A stretch of 64,000 nt of DNA, taken from NCBI RefSeq assembly GCF_000818195.1, contig NZ_JTHL01000001.1, positions 7,877,580 to 7,941,579 on the forward strand. The letters are read 5' to 3'. Below, in pieces: positions 43,957-51,458 of the stretch. Each line of letters opens with the position of its first letter. Position 1 is the stretch's first letter. Both the position numbers and the translations under genes were made by a program. Below the pieces are notes generated by a model, which was not told the origin of the DNA, did not search any database, and saw only the letters and a program-made list of their open reading frames with translations. This DNA comes from Streptomyces sp. 150FB. Lineage in GTDB: Bacteria; Actinomycetota; Actinomycetes; Streptomycetales; Streptomycetaceae.

Positions 43957-44853
43957 GTGCCCGACACCCCCGCCTCCCGGGCGGACCTCGAACTCCGCCT
44001 GGTGCGCTACTTCACGGTCCTCGCCGAGCACGGCAACTTCCACCGCGCGGCCGACGCCCTGCACCTCGCCCAGCCGTCCCTGAGCCGGCAGATCCAGCGC
44101 CTCGAAGCGCGGATGGGCGTCCGGCTGCTCGACCGCACCAAGCAGGGCAGCCAACTCACCGACGCGGGACGGGCGTTCCTGCCCGAGGCACACGCACTCC
44201 TGCACTCCGCGCAGCACGCCGTGGCGACGGCACGCGCCGCTGTCGGACCCGGTGTGTTCACGATCGGCTACACGGGCGACCTCATCGTGACCGCAGCCGT
44301 ACGGGAGTTGCGCCGGCTGCGTCCCGACGCCGAGGTGCGCACCTCGCACCTGGAGGTCAGTCAGGTGAACGCGAGCCTGCTGGACCACCGGGTCGACGCG
44401 GTCCTCACCCGGGAGCCTTTCCCCACCGACCAGTTGGGTGTGACGGTGCTGCACGAGGAGCCCCGGGTGCTCATGGTGCCCGCGGTCCACCGGCTCGCCG
44501 GCCGTACGTCGGTCACGCTCGCCGACTTCGCGGACGAGGCCCTGGTCCGGTACGCCGACCCGGTGTACGACGCGTTCTGGCGTCTGCTCCCACGCCCGGA
44601 CGGACGCCCGGCACCCGATGGCCCACTCGTGGAAGCGGTGGCGGACAAGCTCGAACTCATCGCCGGAGGCGAGGCGTTGGCTCTGGCGCCGGCCGGCGAC
44701 CACCACACTCCTCTTCGGTCCGACCTCACGACGGTGCCTGTGGAAGGGGTCGAGCCGTGCCGGGTCGTACTCGCGACCAGGGCCAGGGACCACGTACCGC
44801 TCGGCGGGGACTTTCTCGACATCGTCGTGAGGCAGCGCGCGGGCGGAGGCTGA
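43957..44853 (+). CDS. LysR-family transcriptional regulator
   Basis: 298 aa, GTG start. HTH: YFTVLAEHGNFHRAADALHL, AQPSLSRQIQRLEARMGVRL. Effector domain of the type-2 periplasmic fold follows (VFTIGYTGDLIVTAAVREL, DQLGVTVLHEEPRVLMVP). Likely controls the divergent SDR gene; effector unknown. Downstream lie 368 bp without a gene. Confidence 0.93.
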   Translation: MPDTPASRADLELRLVRYFTVLAEHGNFHRAADALHLAQPSLSRQIQRLEARMGVRLLDRTKQGSQLTDAGRAFLPEAHALLHSAQHAVATARAAVGPGVFTIGYTGDLIVTAAVRELRRLRPDAEVRTSHLEVSQVNASLLDHRVDAVLTREPFPTDQLGVTVLHEEPRVLMVPAVHRLAGRTSVTLADFADEALVRYADPVYDAFWRLLPRPDGRPAPDGPLVEAVADKLELIAGGEALALAPAGDHHTPLRSDLTTVPVEGVEPCRVVLATRARDHVPLGGDFLDIVVRQRAGGG

Positions 44854-45221
44854 TGACGGCGTGCGGGACAGGTGCCGGGGGGCCGGTGTGTGACCGCGGC
44901 GGCGGCGACGGGCCTTCCGGCTTCCTTCTCTCAGGCCGAGAGGGAGCCTTCGTGGCCCTTACCACCGCACTGGCTCCCGCTCGCCGCCGCGGTCTGGCCC
45001 GCGCCACCGGTCACCCCTCATAGGGCCGGTGGGCGGACGTCGGATGCCACTTCGGTCCCCGCGCGGGGCGCGGACCGGAGTGGGCGAGGTTCTTGGTCGA
45101 GGGTTCTTGTCGATCTCCTGCTGGTTACCTGTGGTTCCGGGCGACGGTGGCACTTGGGCGCGACAGGACAGGTGTCAGCGCCACCGCCGCCCGGGTCTGT
45201 GGGGCCCGGAGTCCGGGCGGG
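44854..45221. other. Gene-free stretch between LysR and glxR genes
   Basis: 368 bp separating convergent genes. No reading frame with a convincing ribosome site, no strong hairpin and no repeat. Possibly decayed sequence. Confidence 0.45.
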
Positions 45222-46112
45222 TCAGACCTGCTCGCCGGAGAGGCGTTCGACCGAGCGCAGCAGCGCGGAGTGGTCGAGTCCGCCGTCGCCCTGCGCACGC
45301 AGGGAGGCGACCAGTTGGGCCACCACGGCGCCCACGGGAAGCGCGGCGCCGACATTGCGGGCGGCGTCCGTGACGATGCCCATGTCCTTGTGGTGCAGGT
45401 CGATCCTGAAGCCGGGCTTGAAGTCGCGGTTGAGGAAGTTGTCCTTCTTGCGGGTCAGCACGGTCGACCCGGCGAGACCGCCGTTCAGCACGTCCAGCGC
45501 GGCGTTCAGGTCGACGCCGGACTTCTCCAGGAAGACCACGGCCTCGGCGCACGCCTGGATGTTGACGGCGACGATGAGCTGGTTGGCCGCCTTCACCGTC
45601 TGCCCCGAACCGTGCGGGCCGCAGAGCACGATGGTCTTGCCCAGCGCGTCGAGGAGCGGCTTCGCGTCGTCGAAGTCGGCCTGCTCGCCGCCGACCATGA
45701 TGGAGAGCACGGCCTCGATGGCACCGGCCTCGCCGCCGGAGACCGGGGCGTCCAGGACGCGCAGGCCCTTCTCGGCGCCCGCCTTGGCCAGGTCGACGGA
45801 GGTCTGCGGGGTGATCGACGACATGTCGATCAGCAGCGCGCCGCGCCGGGCGTTCTCCAGGATGCCGTCGGCGCCGTACGCCACGGCCTCGACCTGCGGG
45901 GACGCGGGCACCATGGTGACGATCACGTCGGCGTCCCGTACGGCCTCGGCGATGGAGCCCGCGACCGTACCGCCGGCGCCCGCCAGCCGGTCCAGCTTGT
46001 CCTGCTCCAGCGTGTAACCGGTCACGGAGTAACCGGCCTTGATCAGGTTCTCGGACATGGGGGAGCCCATGATGCCGAGTCCTATCCATGCGATCTTGGG
46101 GAGGTTGCTCAT
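45222..46112 (-). CDS. glxR: 2-hydroxy-3-oxopropionate (tartronate semialdehyde) reductase
   Basis: 296 aa beta-hydroxyacid dehydrogenase. NAD motif IAWIGLGIMGSPMSENLIKA at the N-terminus, substrate motif DAPVSGGEAGA at 121-131, catalytic Lys174 and Asn177 (GQTVKAANQL). LHHKDMGIVTDAARNVGAAL near residue 240 is typical of the tartronate semialdehyde branch. Reduces tartronate semialdehyde made by Gcl to D-glycerate. GAGG lies 8 nt before the ATG. 34 nt after hyi, same operon. Confidence 0.94.
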   Translation of the reverse strand: MSNLPKIAWIGLGIMGSPMSENLIKAGYSVTGYTLEQDKLDRLAGAGGTVAGSIAEAVRDADVIVTMVPASPQVEAVAYGADGILENARRGALLIDMSSITPQTSVDLAKAGAEKGLRVLDAPVSGGEAGAIEAVLSIMVGGEQADFDDAKPLLDALGKTIVLCGPHGSGQTVKAANQLIVAVNIQACAEAVVFLEKSGVDLNAALDVLNGGLAGSTVLTRKKDNFLNRDFKPGFRIDLHHKDMGIVTDAARNVGAALPVGAVVAQLVASLRAQGDGGLDHSALLRSVERLSGEQV

Positions 46113-46146
46113 GCGGATGCCTCTTTCAACGCGCGCGGGAGAATGG

Positions 46147-46968
46147 TCAGTTGGCGAGCCAGCCGAAGGAATCGGCGCTCGGGCGATCGCCCGCCTTGTA
46201 CTCCAGGCCGACCCAGCCGTCGTATCCGGCCTTGCGCAGCCGCTCCAGCAGCTCGTCGAGCGGCAGCGTGCCGGTGCCGGGGGCGCCACGGCCCGGGTTG
46301 TCGGCGATCTGTACGTGACCGGTCTTGGCCGCATACGCGTCGATGACCTCGTTCAGGTCCTCGCCGTTCATGGACAGGTGGTACAGATCGAGCAGGAACT
46401 TCGTGTTGCCGAGGCCCGTCGCCTCGTTCACCTTGTCGACGACCTCGATCGCGGACGGCGCGCTCACCAGCGGATAGAGGGGCGACTCCGGCTTGTTGAG
46501 TGCCTCGATCAGCAGGATCGCCCCGACGCGGTCGGCGGCGCGGGCGGCGAGCACCAGGCTCTCCAGGGCGAGTGAGTCCTGGAGGCGGGGGTCGGCGCCT
46601 TCGACGCGATTGCCGTACAGCGCGTTGAGCGCGGTGCAGCCGACGGAGCCGGCGAAGGCCGCCGCCACCTCGATGTTGGCGCGGAACCGGTCACACTCCT
46701 CGCCCGGTACGGAGAGCGCCCCGCGATCGGGCCCCGGAAGCTGTCCGGCGTAGAAGTTCAGCCCCACCAGCTCGGTGCCCGCGTCGTCGAGCGCCTTCTT
46801 GAGGGCGTCCAACTCGGACTGCGGCGGAGTGGGGGAGTCGATCCACGGCCACCACAGCTCCACGGCGGTGAAACCGGCCGCGGCTGCGGCCGCCGGTCGC
46901 TCCAGGAGCGGCAGCTCGGTGAAGAGGATGGACAGGTTCACATCGAAGCGCTGGTCTGCGTAGCCCAT
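46147..46968 (-). CDS. hyi: Hydroxypyruvate isomerase
   Basis: 273 aa TIM-barrel of the xylose-isomerase-like family. RFDVNLSILFTELPLLERPA at the start, ELWWPWIDSPTP, LLIEALNKPESPLYPLVSAP (the first metal Glu), FLLDLYHLSMNGEDLNEV and HVQIADNPGRGAPGTGTLPL. Interconverts hydroxypyruvate and tartronate semialdehyde. First gene of the hyi-glxR operon. Start at 46968, consistent with the family N-terminus, although the ribosome site is not ideal. Confidence 0.94.
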   Translation of the reverse strand: MGYADQRFDVNLSILFTELPLLERPAAAAAAGFTAVELWWPWIDSPTPPQSELDALKKALDDAGTELVGLNFYAGQLPGPDRGALSVPGEECDRFRANIEVAAAFAGSVGCTALNALYGNRVEGADPRLQDSLALESLVLAARAADRVGAILLIEALNKPESPLYPLVSAPSAIEVVDKVNEATGLGNTKFLLDLYHLSMNGEDLNEVIDAYAAKTGHVQIADNPGRGAPGTGTLPLDELLERLRKAGYDGWVGLEYKAGDRPSADSFGWLAN

Positions 46969-46984
46969 GAGGCTCAGCCGCTCC

Positions 46985-47020
46985 TTCCGTATTGCGGAAG
47001 TTAGTTTCTGCTTGATGGAA
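46985..47020. promoter_or_regulatory. Paired 15-bp operator boxes at hyi-glxR
   Basis: Read in gene direction: TTCCATCAAGCAGAA, 6 bp, TTCCGCAATACGGAA. Box B matches the gcl box B at 13 of 15 bases and box A shares TTCC...AGCAGAA; the 6-bp spacing is the same. Confidence 0.7.
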
Positions 47021-47049
47021 GCCTGCCCGTGGGGCTCAGTGGCTGTCAA
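47020..47049 (-). promoter_or_regulatory. Possible promoter of hyi-glxR
   Basis: TTGACA (47049 down to 47044) and CAGGCT (47025 down to 47020) with an 18-bp spacer, immediately before the operator boxes. The -35 is perfect, the -10 moderate. Confidence 0.5.
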
Positions 47050-47195
47050 GTGCGGCCGACGGAATGGCCGAGTAATTCGGCCCCCGATCCGCCGGGAGGG
47101 GATCGGAGGCCGTGTGCGGTGGTCCGGGTACGGGCTGGTCGCTGGGCCGGGTGTGGGGCCAGGCTCTGCGGCCGGGTACGGCCCGCCGGCTCAGG

Positions 47196-48434
47196 TCACT
47201 GGAACAGCGCCGGATCGACCGCGTCGGCGATCGCCTGGAGTCCCGCCTCGTTGGGGTGCAGATGGTCTCCGCTGTCGAAGGCGGCGCGGAACTTCGTCGG
47301 CTGCGCCGGATCGTGCGTCGCCGTGTCCTGGTCGACAATCCCATCGCAGCCGCTGCCCGCGCCCCGGATGAAGCTGTTCACAGCGGCGCGCTTCGGCTCC
47401 AGCTCCGCCTTCCAGCCTCCGGCGCCCTCGAACGGTGTGAGCGTCGAGCAGATGAACTTGACGCCCTTGCCGTGCGCGGCGGAGATGAGCTGCTTCAAGC
47501 CGGTGATGAGCTGATCGGCGGTCGGGTTCCTGTTCGTCAGGTCGTTGATCGGGTCGTCGGCGAAGATCACCCACCGGACGCCCGGCTGTGCGAGCACATC
47601 CCGGTCGAAACGCTTCAGCGCGCTCTGCCCGGCCCCGTCCGCCAGCAACTGGTTTCCGCTGATGCCCTGGTTGAGTACGCCGACCACGCGCCCGGCGGCG
47701 GACAGCCTCGTCGCGAGGTCGTTCGGCCAGCGGCGGTTGGCGTCGGTCCGGGACGCGATGCCGTCGGTGATCGAGGCGCCGAGCGTGACGACGGCGCCCG
47801 TGGCCGCGGTGTTCACGACGTCCAGCCCCGACAGGAAGTAGTAGCTGCCGGTGGTTTTCACGCCCGTCAGGTCGGCGTTGCCTGCCACGTCCCCCGGAGC
47901 GATGTAGTTGGTCTGAAGTCCCGACTGGTGGTAGGTCGCTGGGCCGGTGGAGTCGGGTACGTGGAAGCTGACCGCCACATCCGCGCCCGCCGGTACGGCG
48001 AAGCCGGTCGAGTCGCTGGCGACCGTACCCCCGACGGGGATGGTGACATCGGTCCGTCCGCCGAAGGTGACAGCGCGGTCGGTGGACGCGGAGACGGACG
48101 AGCCCGAGGTGCGCCGGGCTATGTGTACGTCGCGGATGACCACGGGCTTGTTGCCGAAGGCGTTCGACAGATGGACGCGCGCGGCGGTGCCGGAAATGCT
48201 GGTGTGCACGATCTGACGAATCGTCTGCTGCCCGAAGGTGTCGCTGCCGCTCTGTGGGGAGGCGGCCCAGGTGCCGATCCAGGTGTCGGCGGCGGGGGCG
48301 GACGCCGACGCGGACGTGGCGTCGGCCTCGGTCCCGGTCTCGGCCGAGGCGGATCGCTGGACGCCGGCGATCAGCAGAACGGTGGTGGCGGTGGCAGTGG
48401 CGGTGGTGGCAAGGGTGCGGAGCTTTCGCTTCAC
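47196..48434 (-). CDS. Secreted SGNH/GDSL hydrolase
   Basis: 412 aa from the GTG at 48434. A signal peptide (LATTATATATTVLLIAGVQR) is followed by an N-terminal beta domain and the SGNH hydrolase. The block I serine is in VTLGASITDG, block II glycine in LNQGISGNQLL and the C-terminal catalytic Asp/His in SGDHLHPN. Block III reads ADDPINDLT, with Pro where GxND is usual, so the oxyanion hole may differ. Probably an extracellular esterase or lipase. Substrate unknown. Confidence 0.9.
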   Translation of the reverse strand: MKRKLRTLATTATATATTVLLIAGVQRSASAETGTEADATSASASAPAADTWIGTWAASPQSGSDTFGQQTIRQIVHTSISGTAARVHLSNAFGNKPVVIRDVHIARRTSGSSVSASTDRAVTFGGRTDVTIPVGGTVASDSTGFAVPAGADVAVSFHVPDSTGPATYHQSGLQTNYIAPGDVAGNADLTGVKTTGSYYFLSGLDVVNTAATGAVVTLGASITDGIASRTDANRRWPNDLATRLSAAGRVVGVLNQGISGNQLLADGAGQSALKRFDRDVLAQPGVRWVIFADDPINDLTNRNPTADQLITGLKQLISAAHGKGVKFICSTLTPFEGAGGWKAELEPKRAAVNSFIRGAGSGCDGIVDQDTATHDPAQPTKFRAAFDSGDHLHPNEAGLQAIADAVDPALFQ

Positions 48435-48568
48435 TGTGGGGTGTCCCTCTGTCCCGCGGCGCCCCTTGGCCGGGGCGCCTTCTGCCTCAACCATTACCCA
48501 GAACACACCAGTTGGTGCGGCGCGGTCGGGGGCGAGGCGGGGGGTGGGGTCGGTGCCGGGTTGGCATT

Positions 48569-48591
48569 ATAAAGGTCCACTGGTTCCTTAT
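48569..48591. promoter_or_regulatory. Imperfect palindrome before the TetR-type gene
   Basis: AAGGTCCA (48572-48579 region) is mirrored by TGGTTCCTT with one extra base, all within a 23-bp AT-richer stretch 26 bp before the ATG. Candidate site for the TetR protein. Confidence 0.4.
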
Positions 48592-48616
48592 TGGCGGGGT
48601 CGGTTAGGCTTGCCGT

Positions 48617-49351
48617 ATGTCCTCGCAGCCCCCTGAATTCCAGCGCGCGCGCAGACCCGAGCAGATCGAGGCGCGCCGCCGGGCCATCCTGTCGACCGCG
48701 CGCGGGATGCTCGGTGAACGCTCCCTGGCGGACATCAGCCTCCGTGAACTCAGTCTGCGGGTGGGGCTGTCCAAGTCGAACGTCCTGCGCTACTTCGACA
48801 GCCGCGAAGCGATCTTCCTGGAGCTGCTGGACACCGAATCCGAAGCCTGGCTGGACGCTCTCGAAGTGGTGCTCGCGGCAGGAGGCCAGGTAGGGGAGGC
48901 AGGGGAGGCGGGGGAGCCCCGGGATGCGACCGGGGAGGCCGAGCCGTACGCCGTCGAGGTCCGCCTCGCCTCGGCCGTCGCCGACACCCTTTACGAACGC
49001 CCGCTCCTGTGCGAGCTGATCGGCTCGATGAGCGGCGTACTGGAACGCAACATCAGCGTGGATTTCGCCCGCGCCTTCAAGCGGCGCGCGACCGGGCACA
49101 CCGAACGCCTGGCGGCGCTGGTCGGCTCCCGGCTGCCGGGGCTCGGCGGCGCGGCGTCCGGTCAGTTCGCCGCCGCGGTCATCGTGATCACCGCGGGTCT
49201 CTGGCCGTACGCCAACCCGACCGAGGCAGTGGCGACGGTGACGGCGGAGATGGGCCACCCGCCGACGGACGAGACCTTCCCGCACGCTCTCCGCGAGGCC
49301 CTCATCACGCATCTCATCGGGCTGAGCGCTTCCCCGCATCGTTTCGTATGA
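48617..49351 (+). CDS. TetR/AcrR-family transcriptional regulator
   Basis: 244 aa. HTH DISLRELSLRVGLSKSNVLR, then YFDSREAIFLELL at residues 40-75. The C-terminal ligand domain has a short Gly/Glu-rich repeat (QVGEAGEAGEPRD) near residue 95. Divergent from the SGNH hydrolase gene with a palindrome in between; regulation of that gene is plausible. Confidence 0.93.
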   Translation: MSSQPPEFQRARRPEQIEARRRAILSTARGMLGERSLADISLRELSLRVGLSKSNVLRYFDSREAIFLELLDTESEAWLDALEVVLAAGGQVGEAGEAGEPRDATGEAEPYAVEVRLASAVADTLYERPLLCELIGSMSGVLERNISVDFARAFKRRATGHTERLAALVGSRLPGLGGAASGQFAAAVIVITAGLWPYANPTEAVATVTAEMGHPPTDETFPHALREALITHLIGLSASPHRFV

Positions 49352-49411
49352 CCACCCGGCGGGTCGGTTAAGGTCGTCCCCGGAGCGACGCGATGGAGGT
49401 ATGGAGGCACA

Positions 49412-49681
49412 GTGCGACTCAGGGTGGAGTTCACGACCGAACCCTTCGACCTGGACGAGGCACCCGCCCACGCGGTGGTGGCCCGCGAGGTCGTCCAGGG
49501 GGCCGGCCTCGACGCCGTGGACGTGGGGCCGTTCGGCAATACGGCGGAGGGTGACGCCGAAACCGTACTGGCCGCGGTCGACACCCTGCTGCGCAGGACA
49601 CTGGCCGCAGGCGCGACCCGGGTCTCGCTCCAGGTGAATGTGGCCGGACCCGATACCGCGCCCGGCGGAGGCGCCCGGTGA
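49412..49681 (+). CDS. Small thiamine-binding-like (DUF77/YkoF-type) protein
   Basis: 89 aa, GTG start. RLRVEFTTEPFDLDE and AEGDAETVLAAVDTLLRRTL, then SLQVNV, suggest the ferredoxin-like DUF77/YkoF fold found in thiamine-binding proteins. The match is by pattern only. The stop overlaps the GTG of the next HTH gene. The two look like one regulatory unit ahead of the urate genes. Confidence 0.55.
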   Translation: MRLRVEFTTEPFDLDEAPAHAVVAREVVQGAGLDAVDVGPFGNTAEGDAETVLAAVDTLLRRTLAAGATRVSLQVNVAGPDTAPGGGAR

Positions 49682-50070
49682 GCGGGCCGGTGGACCACCC
49701 CTTCGTCGCAGCGGTCAAGCCCCTGATCGACGCCATGGGCGGCGAGCTGATGGCGCCGGAGGCGGCGGAGCCCGACGATGTGGTGCTCGCCTGGGAGGGC
49801 GAGGATCTGCTGGCCGTACGGCTGCCGCAGCTCTCCGAGTCGCTGGACCACATCCTCGCCGCGCTGGAGCGCCGGCACGGAGTGCCGCTGGCCGAGCTGG
49901 ACCGCAGGACGAAGCAGTCGGTCGTACGGATACTGGAGGCGCGCGGCGCCTTCTCGGTGCGGCACGGCGTGGAGACGGTGGCGAGTGCCCTCGGGGTCAG
50001 CCGCTTCACCGTCTACAACTACATCAACTACGTCAACGAGCAGCGGGCGGCCGAGACGCCCGAGGCGTGA
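49678..50070 (+). CDS. Small HTH regulator ahead of the uricase operon
   Basis: 130 aa. The C-terminal half SVRHGVETVASALGVSRFTV, YNYINYVNEQR is an HTH like that of YheO/DauR-type regulators. The N-terminal half (MGGELMAPEAAEPDDVVLAW) is not the usual PAS-like domain. Conversely oriented to a 67-aa gene and upstream of the OHCU/HIU/uricase operon, so control of urate breakdown is a reasonable inference. Possible effector: urate or a purine. Confidence 0.7.
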   Translation: MSGPVDHPFVAAVKPLIDAMGGELMAPEAAEPDDVVLAWEGEDLLAVRLPQLSESLDHILAALERRHGVPLAELDRRTKQSVVRILEARGAFSVRHGVETVASALGVSRFTVYNYINYVNEQRAAETPEA

Positions 50071-50151
50071 CGGCGCGCGAAGCGGCACAGCGAAACGCCC
50101 CTGTGGGCCGGGTCCGTCCGGCGTGCAGGGGCGCTGACGTTCTCGCCGTCA
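50068..50151. terminator. Bidirectional terminator structure
   Basis: Outer arms TGACGGCG (50068-50075) and CGCCGTCA (50144-50151) and inner arms CGCCCCTG (50096-50103) and CAGGGGCG (50126-50133) pair perfectly between convergent genes. Confidence 0.65.
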
Positions 50152-50352
50152 GGCGGAGTACTTGACCATCCAGTCGGCGTCGGGGTCACGGCCGAACTCG
50201 GGGTCGTTCGGCGCGTCCGCCGGGACCTCCTCGACCATGCGCTCCGGGGGAATCCGGTCAGGCAGGTGGCCGAAGCGAGCCGCCCGTTCGGCGGCGCCGT
50301 CGCCCGCCGGGGGCGTGTGCGTTTCAGCCGTGCTTTCCTCGCGTGCGCTCAT
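50149..50352 (-). CDS. Small acidic conserved-looking protein, 67 aa
   Basis: Start at 50352 with GGGGA 5 nt upstream. Sequence is hydrophilic and acidic (AREESTAETHTPPAGDGAAE) and ends PDADWMVKYSA. A disordered protein, no family recognised. Divergent from the OHCU decarboxylase gene, sharing its intergenic region. Function unknown. Confidence 0.65.
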   Translation of the reverse strand: MSAREESTAETHTPPAGDGAAERAARFGHLPDRIPPERMVEEVPADAPNDPEFGRDPDADWMVKYSA

Positions 50353-50453
50353 GACGGTCCCCATGTGTTTCGAGATGTTTCGAGAAGGTGACGCCCCGCG
50401 CCGGGGGCCCCGGAGAACTCCTGCCCAGTCTACCGCTGGGCGGACAGCAACTT

Positions 50454-50468
50454 TCAACAAAGTGTTGA
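50454..50468. promoter_or_regulatory. Palindrome overlapping the -35 of the uricase operon
   Basis: TCAACA-AAG-TGTTGA (perfect 6-bp arms) overlaps the -35 box TTGACG at 50465. A repressor bound here would block RNA polymerase. Confidence 0.6.
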
Positions 50469-50493
50469 CGCGGTGTTGTCGAGGGCGTTAGCT
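50465..50493 (+). promoter_or_regulatory. Promoter of the urate-degradation operon
   Basis: TTGACG (50465-50470) and TTAGCT (50488-50493) are 17 bp apart, 37 bp before the first gene. Good -35, moderate -10. Confidence 0.5.
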
Positions 50494-50529
50494 ATGCGGA
50501 GCCCGTCCAGCACAGCCACGGAGGCTCCC

Positions 50530-51039
50530 GTGACGATCGACCCGCCCCCGGGCCTCACCCGGTTCAACACCTCCTCCGACCAGGACGCGCTCGCCGCACT
50601 GGGCGAGGTGTGTGCCAGTACGGCGTGGGGCAGCGAACTGCTCGCCCGGCGCCCGTACGCCACCACCGACGCCCTCCTCGCGGCCGGCGACGCGGTGACA
50701 GCCGCCCTGACCGACGACGATCTCGCCGAGGCGATGGCGGGCCATCCGCCGATCGGGCGGCCCAAGCCCGGGGACCCGACCTCGACCCGCGAACAGCGGG
50801 GGATGGCCGGTGCCTCCGAGGAGCTCAAGGCCGAGATGCTCGCACTGAATCTGGCCTATCAGGAGACGTTCGGACAGGTCTTCCTGATCTGCGCCACCGG
50901 TGCGAGCGCCTGGCAACTGCGGGACGCACTGAGAACCAGGCTCCGCAACACACCGGAGGAGGAGCGCGTGATCGTGCGCACCGAACTGGGCAGGATCAAT
51001 CGCATTCGACTGGGACGCCTCGTCGCGGAAGGAGAGTGA
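50530..51039 (+). CDS. OHCU decarboxylase (2-oxo-4-hydroxy-4-carboxy-5-ureidoimidazoline)
   Basis: 169 aa. Catalytic His72 in AMAGHPPIGRPK and Glu88 in TSTREQRGM, with GQVFLICATGASAWQLRDAL further on. Converts OHCU to S-allantoin, the last step of urate breakdown. GTG start with GGAGG 5 nt upstream; a longer frame upstream lacks a ribosome site. First gene of the operon, 5 nt before the hydroxyisourate hydrolase. Confidence 0.95.
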   Translation: MTIDPPPGLTRFNTSSDQDALAALGEVCASTAWGSELLARRPYATTDALLAAGDAVTAALTDDDLAEAMAGHPPIGRPKPGDPTSTREQRGMAGASEELKAEMLALNLAYQETFGQVFLICATGASAWQLRDALRTRLRNTPEEERVIVRTELGRINRIRLGRLVAEGE

Positions 51040-51044
51040 AGGCC

Positions 51045-51455
51045 GTGAGCACCGGCACCACCGCGAGTACGGGCAGCACCGCATCGGTGTCCACGCACAT
51101 CCTGGACACCACCGTCGGCCGCCCCGCCGCGGGTGTGCCCGTCACACTCGCCGCCCGCAGTGGCAGCGGGGCGGGCTGGGTGGCGCTCGGCGGTTCGCTG
51201 ACCGACACCGACGGGCGCTGCAAGGATCTGCCGGCGCTGCCGGAAGCCACCACCCATGTGCGTCTCGGCTTCGAGACCGAGGCGTACCTCGTCAGCAAGA
51301 AGCAAGCCGAGGCACAGCAGGACGCCCCCGCGCTACGGGACAGCGATGCGTTCTTCCCGGAAGTGGCGATCACCTTTACCGTCACTCCGGGCGAGCACTA
51401 TCACGTACCGCTGCTGCTCAACCCGTTCGGCTACTCCGTATACCGAGGGAGCTAG
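51045..51455 (+). CDS. 5-hydroxyisourate hydrolase (transthyretin-like)
   Basis: 136 aa. VSTHILDTTVGRPAAGVPVT near residue 14 and the C-terminal GEHYHVPLLLNPFGYSVYRG S, ending in the YRGS tetrapeptide that defines this enzyme and separates it from true transthyretins. Hydrolyses 5-hydroxyisourate to OHCU. Start taken at 51045 (AAGGAG 10 nt upstream), not at the GTG overlapping the previous stop. Confidence 0.95.
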   Translation: MSTGTTASTGSTASVSTHILDTTVGRPAAGVPVTLAARSGSGAGWVALGGSLTDTDGRCKDLPALPEATTHVRLGFETEAYLVSKKQAEAQQDAPALRDSDAFFPEVAITFTVTPGEHYHVPLLLNPFGYSVYRGS

Positions 51456-51458
51456 CAG

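Noticed and set aside
47084..47106. CCGATCC/GGATCGG hairpin as terminator of the SGNH gene
   Set aside because: Only a 7-bp stem; located in the presumed hyi upstream region, so the role is uncertain.
51036..51044. Upstream GTG as start of the HIU hydrolase
   Set aside because: The AAGGAG would lie almost on the codon; the GTG at 51045 has normal spacing.
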